Positions 16,429 through 25,180 of a DNA stretch of 64,000 nt are shown in pieces. Made by a program: the position numbers and the translations under genes. The stretch is taken from the NCBI RefSeq assembly GCF_020171285.1, contig NZ_JAIUZI010000016.1:1-64000 (forward strand). Reading direction: 5' to 3'. The number at the start of each line of letters is the position of its first letter. The stretch's first letter is position 1. A model generated the notes under the pieces. That model was not told the DNA's origin and did no database searches. It saw nothing but the letters and a program-made list of their open reading frames with translations. Source of the DNA: Seohaeicola saemankumensis. Lineage in GTDB: Bacteria; Pseudomonadota; Alphaproteobacteria; Rhodobacterales; Rhodobacteraceae.

Positions 16429-17325
16429 TCAGGTCTTGGCCGGATCGCCCATATCGCGGTACAACCGCCAGGCCCGCGATGCCTGACGCGACCACCGCTC
16501 GAAGAAGGTCTCTACCTCGGGGTCGGGGTGTTCGCCGGCCAGCCGCCGGATGAAACCCACCGGGTTCGGTGGCATGCGGACGATGATCTCGGCGATCTCT
16601 TCGCGCACGTCGTTCAGCATCACCACATCGGTGCGGGCAAAGAAATCGACCAGCCCGTCGCGGCGCAGCCGTTTGAGCGCGCGTTCCTCGACGCCGGTCA
16701 GCTCGGGTTTTTCGGTGCGGGCCGCGCGCTTTTTGATGCCATTGATCCGCTGCAGGGCCTCGGGGTCGAAATCAGGCTCTGTTCCAGGGGCAATATGGGC
16801 CAGCGCCCGGGTCATCACCGCCCGCCAGTCGGCCAGCAGCGCCGCCTGCGGCAGGATCATGATGTTGGCGTCCGGGGGCGCCCGGTGCAGCGCGTGCAGC
16901 ATCAGGATCGCATCGCCCATGGCAAACAGGCCGATCCGTCCGCGCACCCAGGGGTCGTCGGGATTGGTGGCGCGTTTGGTATAGGAGCTGGCGACCTCGC
17001 GCGGGTCGCGCACGCAGGCGATGACGGGGCAGTTGTCGAGCTCTTCGAGCAGCGAGGGCAGGCGGTAGAAATAGGTCGGCGTCTTGTTGCCGTAGACCCG
17101 CAGCGTATCGAGGTTGTCGCGCACCGCCTGCACCGAGGTGTCGAGCCACTGCGCGTGCTGGCGGGTCAGAAAGGCGTCCGGCACGTCCAGCGTGGAATGA
17201 TCCATATAGGTGGGAAAGACCTCGACCCCGCAGTGAAAGCCGCGCGCGGCCGAGATGTAGTTGGCCACGGCCGTGGTCCCGCCGCGCGGCACGCCGAAGA
17301 CGACAAAATCCAGTTTTCTGGTCAT
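16429..17325 (-). CDS. sulfotransferase-like protein 2
   Basis: A 298-residue protein. The start at 17325 (MTRKLDFVVFGVPRGG) has a strong AAAGGAG site; earlier in-frame starts lie in the GT4 coding region. The PAPS P-loop is FGVPRGGTTAVANYI (residues 9-23), and CVRDPREVASSYTKRA (about 108-123) is the 3'-phosphate motif. It is the last gene of a four-gene minus-strand operon (20566 to 16429): motif-doublet protein, GT2, GT4, sulfotransferase. This suggests it modifies the sugar added by the GT4. Confidence 0.82.
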   Translation of the reverse strand: MTRKLDFVVFGVPRGGTTAVANYISAARGFHCGVEVFPTYMDHSTLDVPDAFLTRQHAQWLDTSVQAVRDNLDTLRVYGNKTPTYFYRLPSLLEELDNCPVIACVRDPREVASSYTKRATNPDDPWVRGRIGLFAMGDAILMLHALHRAPPDANIMILPQAALLADWRAVMTRALAHIAPGTEPDFDPEALQRINGIKKRAARTEKPELTGVEERALKRLRRDGLVDFFARTDVVMLNDVREEIAEIIVRMPPNPVGFIRRLAGEHPDPEVETFFERWSRQASRAWRLYRDMGDPAKT

Positions 17326-17348
17326 GAACGGGCTCCTTTCAGGGACGG

Positions 17349-18617
17349 TCAGGCCGCGTCCGATGCAGTCAGCGACCCGATGACCCGTTTGTGGGCGTCC
17401 CAGGCCTGTGCCATGTCGATCTCGTCGTCCATGGTATGGGCCATCGAATCCCACAGCCCTTCGTTGCCCAGGCAGTTGCCGATGATCGCGGCCAGTTGGG
17501 CCGACGATCCGGGCAGGAAGGAAAAGCCGTTTTCGCCGTCGCGCACCCGTTCGCCAAGCCCGCCGGCGCGGCTGGCGATGACCGGGCGGCGGGCATCCCA
17601 GGCCTCGGAGACCACCAGGCCGAAGGTTTCCGGCCAGACCGAGGGCGTGACCACCCAGTCCACCGTGGTCATCAGGTCAAAGACGTTGTCGCGGGAATAG
17701 GCGCCCAGTTCGGTGACCCGCAGGTTGTCGGGGGCGGCGTCGAGAATGGCGTCGATCTTTTTGACATACGCCTCGGAGGCGTATTCCTTGTTGCCGCCAA
17801 AGACCTTGATCTCGATCTCGTCCTCGGTCTCTTCGGCGGCCATGGCGGCGGCGCGCAGCAGCACGTCGATCCCCTTGGCGTCGACGTATTGGCCGAAGAA
17901 GCCGAAGACGTTCAGCCCGGGGCTGTGGAGCGGGGTCCATTTGGCGGGCCGCTGGCGGGTGTGGCCATTGGCGATGACGCTGATCCGGCTTTCGTCCAGC
18001 CCCCAGTCGATGAACCGCTGGCGCAGGTATTGCGAGGGGGCGATGAACCGGTCGACCAGGTTGAAGGCGCGGCGGAAGCCGCGGCGGCGCAGGATGAAAT
18101 CATCCGCCGTGCGGTCGGGAAAGCAGCGGGTGCACTGGTCGGGCGCGGTATCGGGGCAGATGCCGCCTTCCTGGTAGCGGAACAGCTGGCCGCGCGAATA
18201 GCAGATCGGCATGTATTCGTGCAGCGTATAGATGATCTTGACCTCCGGCAGCACCTGGCGCGCCAGCGTCAGGAACTCCAGCCCGACCCAGAGCGAATGG
18301 TGCACGTGGATCACGTCGGGCTTGTGATCCTCCAGGAACCGGCGGATCGCCTTTTGCCGGCGGGCGTCATAGATCGTGTGATGGAAATCGTTGAACCGCT
18401 GGCCGGGCAGCAGGAATTCATCGGGGCTGTCGGGCAGGGCGGTGATGGCCGAGCCGACCTTGGCATATTGCGGGAACATGTTGCCGTCGATGGCCGCCAG
18501 CAGCACCGGGTCGGTGCCGGGGTCAAGACGGGCGGTGTCATGCAGGTCCTTGGCGACATATTGCGCCCCGCCCTTCATGACGCGCGGGTGATAGAGCGAT
18601 ACGGTGAGATATTTCAT
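17349..18617 (-). CDS. glycosyltransferase family 4
   Basis: A 422-residue GT-B glycosyltransferase. The N-terminal half has the GG-type start VMKGGAQYVAKDL (14-26) and DVIHVHHSLWVGLEF (about 101-115). The C-terminal half has FFGQYVDAKGIDVLL (about 240-254) and VTPSVWPETFGLVVSEAWDA (20 residues, about 327-346) with the conserved E-x7-E motif that contacts the nucleotide sugar. A Cys-containing insert (GGICPDTAPDQCTRCFPD) is seen in several polysaccharide GT4 proteins. It has no membrane segment and would act at the cytoplasmic face. 12 bases separate it from the GT2 gene upstream. Donor and acceptor are unknown. Confidence 0.92.
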   Translation of the reverse strand: MKYLTVSLYHPRVMKGGAQYVAKDLHDTARLDPGTDPVLLAAIDGNMFPQYAKVGSAITALPDSPDEFLLPGQRFNDFHHTIYDARRQKAIRRFLEDHKPDVIHVHHSLWVGLEFLTLARQVLPEVKIIYTLHEYMPICYSRGQLFRYQEGGICPDTAPDQCTRCFPDRTADDFILRRRGFRRAFNLVDRFIAPSQYLRQRFIDWGLDESRISVIANGHTRQRPAKWTPLHSPGLNVFGFFGQYVDAKGIDVLLRAAAMAAEETEDEIEIKVFGGNKEYASEAYVKKIDAILDAAPDNLRVTELGAYSRDNVFDLMTTVDWVVTPSVWPETFGLVVSEAWDARRPVIASRAGGLGERVRDGENGFSFLPGSSAQLAAIIGNCLGNEGLWDSMAHTMDDEIDMAQAWDAHKRVIGSLTASDAA

Positions 18618-18629
18618 CGGGGTCTCTCG

Positions 18630-20108
18630 TCAGAGCAGGAACAGGTCGGTGTCGGCGGGGGCGACAAGGCCGGACGCGGCAAAGCGTTCGGTGAACAGCG
18701 CCCGGTTCATCCACATGAAGGCGCGGACATTGGGCGGATTGGCCTTGCCGACGCCTTCCATGTGGATCCAGCGCGCGGTTTCGTCGATCTCGATCGGGCG
18801 GCCCGCCTGCAGCATGCGCAGGCAGAAATCGGCGTCCTCGTAATAGGCAAAGAGGTAATCGGTCGACAGCCCGTCCATCTCGTTGAACACCGACTTGCGG
18901 ATCTTCCACAGCGCGGCGGTGACCAGGAAGGGGTGATCGCGCACCGCGGCCATGGCCCGGTCCAGCTTGCCTGCATCGTCGCCGATGTGATGGCTCAGCC
19001 CCTTGCCGAAATGTTCGACCCTGAGCACCGGGCGCGATTGCCCCGACCGGGCGTCGAACGCCAGGTCCTGGGCCACGTACATGCCCGAATGCATCAGCAT
19101 GCCATCGCCGTAATAGAGCATCGCGCCGACCAGCGCCTCGCCGGGATCGGAGGTCAGAAAGGCCAGCGCCTGTTCCGGCGCGCTCTCGGGCGGAAAGATA
19201 TCGGGGTTCATGAAGATCAGGGTGTCGCCCCGGGCGGTGTCGGCGCCGAAATTATTGGCCGCCGAAAAGCCTGAGTTGGCCGAGCACAGGTACAGCTGCA
19301 GCCGGATGTTGTGCATCTGGCAGAACCCGGCCAGCTCCTGCACCCGCAGGTCGGCATCGCGCAGCTGGTTGGCGACCACGATGACCTCGGTGGCGGTGTC
19401 GGTCAGGGTCTGCACAAGGCATTCCAGCTGCGGGATCAGCATGTCGGCCTTGCGGTAGAGCGTGATGATGATGCTCTGGTCGACCTCTTCGCCGGGGCGG
19501 TGTTCATAGGCCTTGGTATAGTTGACCGCGCCCAGGAACTCTTCCCAGATCTCCTGCATGGGCGCGCGCAGCCGGTCGGCGGCGGGCAGGCTCGACCCGA
19601 TGGGGCGATCGGCCAGCTGGGCGCAGGCGCCAAGCGCCTCGTCGAGGAAATGATCGACCGAACGCCAGCGCATCACCGGGTTCTCGTACATCGTCTTGCC
19701 GTTGATCAGGATCCGCACCCGCGCATGCAGCCGGAGGTCGGGAATGCGCAGCAGCGCGACAAAGCCCGAGGGGCGTTCGGTGTCGCCGGTGACATTGGCG
19801 ACATCGTCGCGGTGGTACCAGACCGGGTCGATTTCACCGATCTCGTAGCTCATGTAGCCGATTTCGATGGTCACCGCGACCGAATGGACGATCCGCCGGT
19901 CGGCCCAGCCCGACAGGTAGATGTGCCCCTGTTCCGAACACAGCACCCCCTCGACGGTGATGTAATCGCCCAGCGTGACGCCGCGGTTCTCGTTGGCGCC
20001 GTAGCGTTCGAAGTGGTCTTCGAGGGCGGCGTCGTCTTCGCCGCCGTAAAGTTCCGCCAGATCGCCGTTATCTTCGGCGTAGCGGCGATAAAGAAATGTG
20101 GATTTCAT
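18630..20108 (-). CDS. glycosyltransferase family 2 with N-terminal surface-polysaccharide module
   Basis: A 492-residue protein. Residues 1-45 contain a degenerate copy of the motif doubled in the gene upstream (DLAELYGGEDDAALEDHFER...). A beta-rich region follows to about 190. The GT-A domain starts near 212 (DQSIIITLYRKADMLIPQLE), with VIVVANQ, NSGFSAANNFGA and the metal motif IFMNPDIFPP (about 300), and ends with DYLFAYYEDADFCLRM, typical of rhamnosyl/GT2 enzymes. Sits between the 134-residue protein and the GT4 in one operon. Confidence 0.9.
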   Translation of the reverse strand: MKSTFLYRRYAEDNGDLAELYGGEDDAALEDHFERYGANENRGVTLGDYITVEGVLCSEQGHIYLSGWADRRIVHSVAVTIEIGYMSYEIGEIDPVWYHRDDVANVTGDTERPSGFVALLRIPDLRLHARVRILINGKTMYENPVMRWRSVDHFLDEALGACAQLADRPIGSSLPAADRLRAPMQEIWEEFLGAVNYTKAYEHRPGEEVDQSIIITLYRKADMLIPQLECLVQTLTDTATEVIVVANQLRDADLRVQELAGFCQMHNIRLQLYLCSANSGFSAANNFGADTARGDTLIFMNPDIFPPESAPEQALAFLTSDPGEALVGAMLYYGDGMLMHSGMYVAQDLAFDARSGQSRPVLRVEHFGKGLSHHIGDDAGKLDRAMAAVRDHPFLVTAALWKIRKSVFNEMDGLSTDYLFAYYEDADFCLRMLQAGRPIEIDETARWIHMEGVGKANPPNVRAFMWMNRALFTERFAASGLVAPADTDLFLL

Positions 20109-20161
20109 GCCAAATGCTCGTGATCAGTGCAAAGTCCGGGGCACTATGCCCGGACCCGGCG

Positions 20162-20566
20162 TCACTGACCAGACGCAAGCGTGAATGCACGGCCCTCGGC
20201 AAAGCCTGATCTGAGGAAATGATCCTTGCCGTCGGCATAGGTGCCCTCTTTGACCGAAGTCGCGACATCGCGGTGTTTCTGCAGGTATGCGGTGGAATCG
20301 ATGCCGATCTCGTAGGGCACCCGGCCTTCGTAGAGCCCCGCCTGTGTAAAATGTTCGCGGGCCGAGCCGACCTGGCCCTTGGAAACCGCGTCGGCGACAT
20401 CGGGATAGCGGGCCAGGTACCAGTCTTCGTCGACGATATCGTCAAAGGCGAGGTCCAGCAGCTGACCCAGCAGGTGACGGGGCAGACTGACGGTATCGCC
20501 GCTGCGTTTTCCGGCCAGCATCGCGCGGCGCAAGAATTGGAGTTTTTCGTTTTCTGTCAATGGCAT
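20162..20566 (-). CDS. small protein with two YPDV/EGR sugar-locus motifs (134 aa)
   Basis: A 134-residue soluble protein with two tandem copies of one motif: WYLARYPDVADAV...EHFTQAGLYEGR (about residues 49-82) and AYLQKHRDVATSV...DHFLRSGFAEGR (about 92-126). This motif is widespread as an add-on in alphaproteobacterial glycosyltransferases and polysaccharide proteins, and a degenerate copy begins the GT2 encoded next. A free-standing double copy suggests an interaction or docking module for the glycosyltransferases of the operon. First gene of the four-gene minus-strand operon. Function otherwise unknown. Confidence 0.75.
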   Translation of the reverse strand: MPLTENEKLQFLRRAMLAGKRSGDTVSLPRHLLGQLLDLAFDDIVDEDWYLARYPDVADAVSKGQVGSAREHFTQAGLYEGRVPYEIGIDSTAYLQKHRDVATSVKEGTYADGKDHFLRSGFAEGRAFTLASGQ

Positions 20567-20938
20567 GCGGGAAATCCGGTATACGAGTTATCAAACTAGA
20601 ATGCATACTTTGTATACATCATTTGCCGGATCAAACCAATGCTCGTCGGTGTCGGGCCCGTCACTTTTCCCGCTCTGCACCCCGGCGGGAGGGGGGAATT
20701 TGTCGCAATGCTCGTCAATTGGGCATTTCACGCCGAACGGTCCGCCCTGGCAGGCCGGCGGCGGCCCTTGCGGGGGGCGGGGGACGGGGGGTGAGTCGGG
20801 CGAATCCCCCCGTGCACGCGGGGGTTGCATGGCACCGGCGCAAAGCGGTATGCCTCGGTACCGGTTTTCAGATCCGGACCTTTCCTGACCCGGGTCGTTC
20901 CCGATCCGGGCTGTTCCAGACGCGAGCCTGACGCCAGA
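20567..20938. other. 372-base divergent intergenic region
   Basis: Lies between the minus-strand operon starting at 20566 and the plus-strand sulfotransferase at 20939, so it should contain both promoters. The segment 20580-20640 is distinctly AT-rich (including TATACATC and TATACGAG) and fits the minus-strand promoter. The remainder is GC-rich with G-runs (20686-20800). No believable ORF. Confidence 0.5.
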
Positions 20939-21628
20939 ATGCAACTGACCCACCTGCACATCCCGAAAACCGCCGGCACCTCACTGCGTGAAAGTATCGC
21001 GCTGGCCCATCCCGATCTGAGCATCGCGCATGTGCTGGATCCGGTGCACGAGGACGTGCCAGAGGGCGCCGATGTGATCTCGGGGCATTTTTCCTATGAT
21101 GACACGGTGCGCTATGGCCACCCGGTGGTCACCGTGCTGCGCCATCCGGTCGACCGGTTCGTGTCGATCTATTTCTTCTGGCGCGAGCTTTACGAGAAAA
21201 ACATCGAACGCACCCGCAAGACCAGCCTGGCGCATCACCTGCCGCTGTTGGATTTCGCCAAGGCGATGGACGAACCGGAACTGTGTTCCGAGCTCTATAA
21301 CCGCATGGCCTGGCAGCTGTATTCCGATTTCCGCCTGAACAAGCGGTTCGAGGCGCGGCGCGAGCAGCAGCTGACCACGCAGGGGCTGACCGACGGTGCG
21401 ATTGCGCATCTGCGCGATTTCGCGGTGGTCGGGTTCCAGGACCGCTACGGCGATTTCGTCGAGGCGCTGAACGGCCATTTCGGCATGGCGATCGAGAACC
21501 GCAAGGTCAACGTCACCCAGCGGCGCAGCGCGGTCGAGGACCTGACCCGGAGCGAGCTGGCGGCGATCCTGGCCTGGGTCGAGGCGGATATGGAGATCTA
21601 CCACACCGCCCTGAAGGAACGCGGCTGA
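20939..21628 (+). CDS. sulfotransferase 3 (Sulfotransfer_2 type)
   Basis: A 229-residue protein. The start at 20939 gives the motif-bearing N-terminus MQLTHLHIPKTAGTSLRES; the longer in-frame form is low-quality sequence. HIPKTAGTS (residues 7-15) is the PAPS P-loop of the heparan-sulfate 2-O-sulfotransferase-like family, and VLRHPVDRFVSIYFFW (about 67-82) is the 3'-phosphate motif with Arg and Ser. Family members act on polysaccharides. It stands alone and converges with the next sulfotransferase, 11 bases apart. Confidence 0.88.
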   Translation: MQLTHLHIPKTAGTSLRESIALAHPDLSIAHVLDPVHEDVPEGADVISGHFSYDDTVRYGHPVVTVLRHPVDRFVSIYFFWRELYEKNIERTRKTSLAHHLPLLDFAKAMDEPELCSELYNRMAWQLYSDFRLNKRFEARREQQLTTQGLTDGAIAHLRDFAVVGFQDRYGDFVEALNGHFGMAIENRKVNVTQRRSAVEDLTRSELAAILAWVEADMEIYHTALKERG

Positions 21629-21639
21629 GGCGGGTCCCC

Positions 21640-22686
21640 TTACCCGGCGTCTTTGCCCGTCAGCTCATCGACCTGGCGCTGCAGCCGCAGCACCTGTCCC
21701 TGCAGCGCATAGATCATCCGCAGCATCATCTGGTCCATGTCCCACGACGACACTTGCACCGGGCGGCCGGCGCCGCGGTCGGTGAATTCCAGCACCGGCT
21801 GGCCCTGGGCGCTGAGGATGGCGTTGACCGCCTCCAGATCGCCGCGGCAGCTGTCGCGCAGCGCCGCCAGGTCGGCGTCGCCGGGCATCAGCGCCTCAAG
21901 CGGCGGCACCGGCGGGGTGGCGGGGTTCTGGATCTTGAGCGGCTGTGCCACCCGGCGGAAATCATTGGCCCAGGTCGGTTCCGGGCGCGAGCCGTTATAG
22001 ACCGCCCAGGCCGCCAGCAGCGGGTCCGACGGCGATTCATTGGCCCGCACCGAGGCGATGCCCTCGAGCCCGACAGCGGCGCAGAAATGGGCGCCGACGT
22101 CGCCCACCGCGTCGAAATTATACAGCCGCAGCGCGCCGGGAAAGGCGGCCTGCCACAGGGCAAGGTTGTCGGCGTAGCGGATCGCGTGATCCCGCGCCCA
22201 GTCGGCAAAGGGGCGCAGCCCGCCCTCGTTGCGTTTCGACTTGAGCCCGAATTCGACATAGGCCGAGCGGGCGCGTGCGTCATGTCGGCGCACGTAGGCC
22301 ACCACCCGGATCGGCACCCCGTCCGCGGCCAGCCGCTGCAGGATCGGGATGATGCGCTGATTCTGCACCAGGAAGGCCTCGTTCGACCAGATCACCCGGC
22401 TGATGCCGCGGGCGGCCAGGCGGTCCAGTTCGCCCCGGATGACCTGATAGACCTCGGCGTCGGTCTGCGCCCTGTCGCGGGCCTGAAAGAACTTCTGTGG
22501 CGCGCCCTCGGCGCACCAGTCATGGCGGCGCGCGCCGGGCACCCGTTCCAGCATCAGCCCGACATAGCCGGTGCCCTGGCGCGCCAGCGCCGGGCCTGTT
22601 GCCGCTTCGCGCAGCGAAAACTGGATGGAGGTCGAGCCGGTCTTGCCGGCGCCGATATGCACGATCAGTTCGGGGAGGTCTGGCAC
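21640..22686 (-). CDS. sulfotransferase-like protein 4
   Basis: A 348-residue protein. A GTG start at 22686 is chosen because an AGGACAG site precedes it and the P-loop then falls at residues 8-19 (HIGAGKTGSTSI). An in-frame extension reaching 23040 lies in repeats and antisense sequence. The 3'-phosphate segment is AYVRRHDARARSAYVEF: the usual Arg-Asp-Pro is changed to Arg-Arg-His, so activity is less certain. The C-terminus (ALQGQVLRLQRQVDELTG) is a predicted coiled coil. Divergent from sulfotransferase 5. Confidence 0.7.
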   Translation of the reverse strand: MPDLPELIVHIGAGKTGSTSIQFSLREAATGPALARQGTGYVGLMLERVPGARRHDWCAEGAPQKFFQARDRAQTDAEVYQVIRGELDRLAARGISRVIWSNEAFLVQNQRIIPILQRLAADGVPIRVVAYVRRHDARARSAYVEFGLKSKRNEGGLRPFADWARDHAIRYADNLALWQAAFPGALRLYNFDAVGDVGAHFCAAVGLEGIASVRANESPSDPLLAAWAVYNGSRPEPTWANDFRRVAQPLKIQNPATPPVPPLEALMPGDADLAALRDSCRGDLEAVNAILSAQGQPVLEFTDRGAGRPVQVSSWDMDQMMLRMIYALQGQVLRLQRQVDELTGKDAG

Positions 22687-22783
22687 GGTCTGTCCTGCGC
22701 TGAAATCTTTGAAACAATGCCCCCGGCAGAGCCCCGGGGCGGAGCGCGGCGACCCTAGACCGATTGCCCGGGCAAGGGAAGCC

Positions 22784-22841
22784 GTCGTGCTCCTCGGAGC
22801 GCGCTTGTGTGTGTCGTGCTCCTCGGAGCGCGCCTGCGTGT
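22784..22841. repeat. 29-bp tandem repeat between divergent sulfotransferases
   Basis: Two 29-bp copies start at 22784 and 22813, each beginning GTCGTGCTCCTCGGAGCGCG with a few substitutions near the end. Each copy contains the inverted repeat GCTCC-TC-GGAGC. They lie in the 256-base divergent region between the genes starting at 22686 and 22943, a position suited to a shared regulator-binding site. Confidence 0.75.
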
Positions 22842-22942
22842 CCCGTGTCGCCGGGGGGGCGCCCTTGACGCGCGGGATGTTTGGCTGTCGAACAAAAAGG
22901 CGGGATCCAGAATCGTGCCAGAATCGTGAAGGACCAGACGAA

Positions 22943-24013
22943 ATGCCACCGAAGGATACGATCTTTCTGCACATCGGGATGCACAAGACGGCCTCGACCT
23001 CGATCCAGGTCAGCCTGCGGCAGCTGGCGGATGGCACCACCCGCTATGCCCGGCTGGGGGCGCCGAACCATTCGGTGGCGCTGCTGCGGATGTTTGACGA
23101 CGCCCTTGTGGCCAAGGCGCGGGCGCGGGCGGCAGAGGACGATGACGGCGGGGCAGGGGCGCGGGACCGGGTCGCGGCGGCGCTGGAGGACAGCCTGCAA
23201 TCCCCCGAACGCAACCTGATCCTGTCGGGCGAGGGCCTGACCCGGATGAGCCCCGAGGGCATCGCCCGGATGCAGGCCTATCTTGCCCCCCGGTGCCGCG
23301 AGATTCGGGTGCTGGCCTATGTGCGCGACCCGGCCGGCTTTGCGCCCTCGGCCTGGCAACAGCGGATCAAGGGCGGGCTGCCTGATTTTCGGGTGCCGAC
23401 GCCTAATTATCGGGCACGTTTCGAAGGATTTATCGATGTGTTCGGGCGCGCGGCGGTCGAGTTCGTGCGGTTTGCCCCGAAAAGCTTTCGCAACGGCTGT
23501 ATCATCACCGACTTCTGCGACCGGGTCGGGGTCGATGTCTCGCAGATCGAACGTCATCACGTCGGCTCGTCGATGTCGGGCGAGGCGGCGGCGCTTTTGA
23601 TGCTGTGGAACCGCCAGCAAAAACGGGTCACCCCAAGGACCCGCGCGGCCAGCACATCGCTGCAGGCGGTGCTGAAAGAGGCGTTTCCGGGCAAGTTCAG
23701 CTTTTCCCCCGAGCTGATCGCGGCGCATCTGGATCAGGCCGATTGCGACTGGATGGAAGCGCAGGCGGGGTTCGCCCTGGCCGACCCGGCCAATCCGGCG
23801 GCGTCGGGCGCGGTGATCGGTGGCGAAGACGACCTGATGGCGCTGGCGCGGGGCGCGGTGCCCCGGCTCGAGGCGTTGCTGGACGGGCGCGGCATCGCGG
23901 CGCCGGCAGAGGCGACGCCGGAGGCGCTGATCGGGGCGCTCTCTGCCGGTCTGCCCACATCCCGCGCCGCAACCCGGGCGGCCAAGGCCAGCCGGCGCCG
24001 GGTTTCGGGTTGA
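22943..24013 (+). CDS. sulfotransferase-like protein 5
   Basis: A 356-residue protein; start at 22943 with AAGGA upstream. The P-loop is FLHIGMHKTASTSIQVSL (about residues 8-25), and YVRDPAGFAPSAWQQRIK (about 130-147) is the 3'-phosphate motif with Arg and Ser. It shares its layout with sulfotransferases 1 and 4 (His-Ile-Gly P-loop, length near 350, basic tail), suggesting local duplication and divergence. The UDP-sugar epimerase follows after 31 bases, probably in one transcript. Confidence 0.78.
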   Translation: MPPKDTIFLHIGMHKTASTSIQVSLRQLADGTTRYARLGAPNHSVALLRMFDDALVAKARARAAEDDDGGAGARDRVAAALEDSLQSPERNLILSGEGLTRMSPEGIARMQAYLAPRCREIRVLAYVRDPAGFAPSAWQQRIKGGLPDFRVPTPNYRARFEGFIDVFGRAAVEFVRFAPKSFRNGCIITDFCDRVGVDVSQIERHHVGSSMSGEAAALLMLWNRQQKRVTPRTRAASTSLQAVLKEAFPGKFSFSPELIAAHLDQADCDWMEAQAGFALADPANPAASGAVIGGEDDLMALARGAVPRLEALLDGRGIAAPAEATPEALIGALSAGLPTSRAATRAAKASRRRVSG

Positions 24014-24044
24014 TCGGCGCCCGGTTTCCCGGCAGGTGAGGGAC

Positions 24045-25079
24045 ATGTCCGAGCAAACATCTCCCGCGTGGCCCGCCCCAGGCACCGCGCTTGTCACCGG
24101 GTCGGCCGGGTTCATCGGCTTTCACCTGGCGCGGCGGCTGCTCAGCCACGGCTGGCGGGTGATCGGGCTGGATTGCCTGAGCGATTATTACGATGTGACC
24201 CTGAAACAGCGCCGGCATGCCCTGTTAGAGCCTGATACGCGGTTCACGCCTGTGATCGGGCGGCTGGAGGATCCGGGCCTGATGATGGATCTGTTTGCGG
24301 CCCACAAACCCGATCTGGTGATCCACCTGGCGGCCCAGGCCGGGGTACGCAATTCGATCGAACGGCCCCGCGACTATGTCGAGGCGAACCTGGTCGGCAC
24401 CTTCGAGCTGCTGGAAGCCGCCCGCGCGCATGCCCCCCGGCATCTGCTGCTGGCCTCGACCAGTTCGGTCTATGGCGCCAATAACGACATGCCCTATGGC
24501 GAGCGGGACAAGGCCGACACCCAGATGTCGTTTTATGCCGCGACCAAGAAGGCGACCGAGGCGATGGCGCATTCCTATGCCCATCTTTACCGGCTGCCGA
24601 CGACCATGTTCCGGTTCTTTACCGTCTACGGCCCCTGGGGGCGGCCCGACATGGCGCATTTCCTGTTCACCGACGCGATCCTGCACGGGAGGCCGATCAA
24701 GGTGTTCAACGAGGGCGAGATGAGCCGCGATTTCACCTATGTCGACGACCTGGTGGACGGCATCGTCGGGCTGATGGCGGCGGTGCCGGGCGATACGCCG
24801 GTCTCGGCGCGCGATTCGCTCAGCCCGGTGGCGCCGTTCCGGGTGGTCAACATCGGCGGCAGCCGGCCGACCCGGCTGATGGATTTCATCGCCGCGATCG
24901 AGGCGGCCTGCGGGCGCGAGGCGGAGAAGCTGATGATGCCGATGCAGCCGGGCGACGTGCCGGCGACCTGGGCCGATACCGGGTTGCTGCAGGACCTGAC
25001 CGGATACGCGCCCAAGGTCGATGTGCGCGACGGGGTGCAGGCCTTTGTCGACTGGTACAGAGACTATTACAGGGTTTGA
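24045..25079 (+). CDS. NAD-dependent nucleotide-sugar epimerase, UDP-glucuronate 4-epimerase-like
   Basis: A 344-residue extended short-chain dehydrogenase. ATG at 24045 follows GTGAGGG. The Rossmann motif ALVTGSAGFIGFHLARRL is at about residues 16-33; STSSVYGANNDMPY (about 140) and FYAATKKATEAMAHSY with the YxxxK pair follow. MFRFFTVYGPWGRPDM and FTYVDDLVDGIV are characteristic of the LpsL/CapI UDP-glucuronate 4-epimerase branch, which makes UDP-galacturonate for capsules and LPS. Substrate is inferred from these motifs; UDP-glucose 4-epimerase is less likely. Confidence 0.88.
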   Translation: MSEQTSPAWPAPGTALVTGSAGFIGFHLARRLLSHGWRVIGLDCLSDYYDVTLKQRRHALLEPDTRFTPVIGRLEDPGLMMDLFAAHKPDLVIHLAAQAGVRNSIERPRDYVEANLVGTFELLEAARAHAPRHLLLASTSSVYGANNDMPYGERDKADTQMSFYAATKKATEAMAHSYAHLYRLPTTMFRFFTVYGPWGRPDMAHFLFTDAILHGRPIKVFNEGEMSRDFTYVDDLVDGIVGLMAAVPGDTPVSARDSLSPVAPFRVVNIGGSRPTRLMDFIAAIEAACGREAEKLMMPMQPGDVPATWADTGLLQDLTGYAPKVDVRDGVQAFVDWYRDYYRV

Positions 25080-25088
25080 GCCGCTGAA

Positions 25089-25108
25089 ACCCGGTATCTG
25101 CACCGGGT
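25089..25108 (+). terminator. hairpin after epimerase gene
   Basis: ACCCGGT-ATCTGC-ACCGGGT is a 7-bp perfect inverted repeat starting nine bases after the stop codon. No T-run follows directly, so a rho-independent terminator is only possible. Confidence 0.4.
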
Positions 25109-25180
25109 GGCTGCGCCATTATTTACCATAAGACAGATTATCGGGGTTGCGTGAGTCCCCGCCGCGCCCGACCCGGCAGG

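Noticed and set aside
21640..23040. 466-residue form of sulfotransferase 4
   Set aside because: The N-terminal 118 residues derive from the tandem repeats and the antisense of the divergent gene; the GTG at 22686 with a ribosome binding site is the better start.
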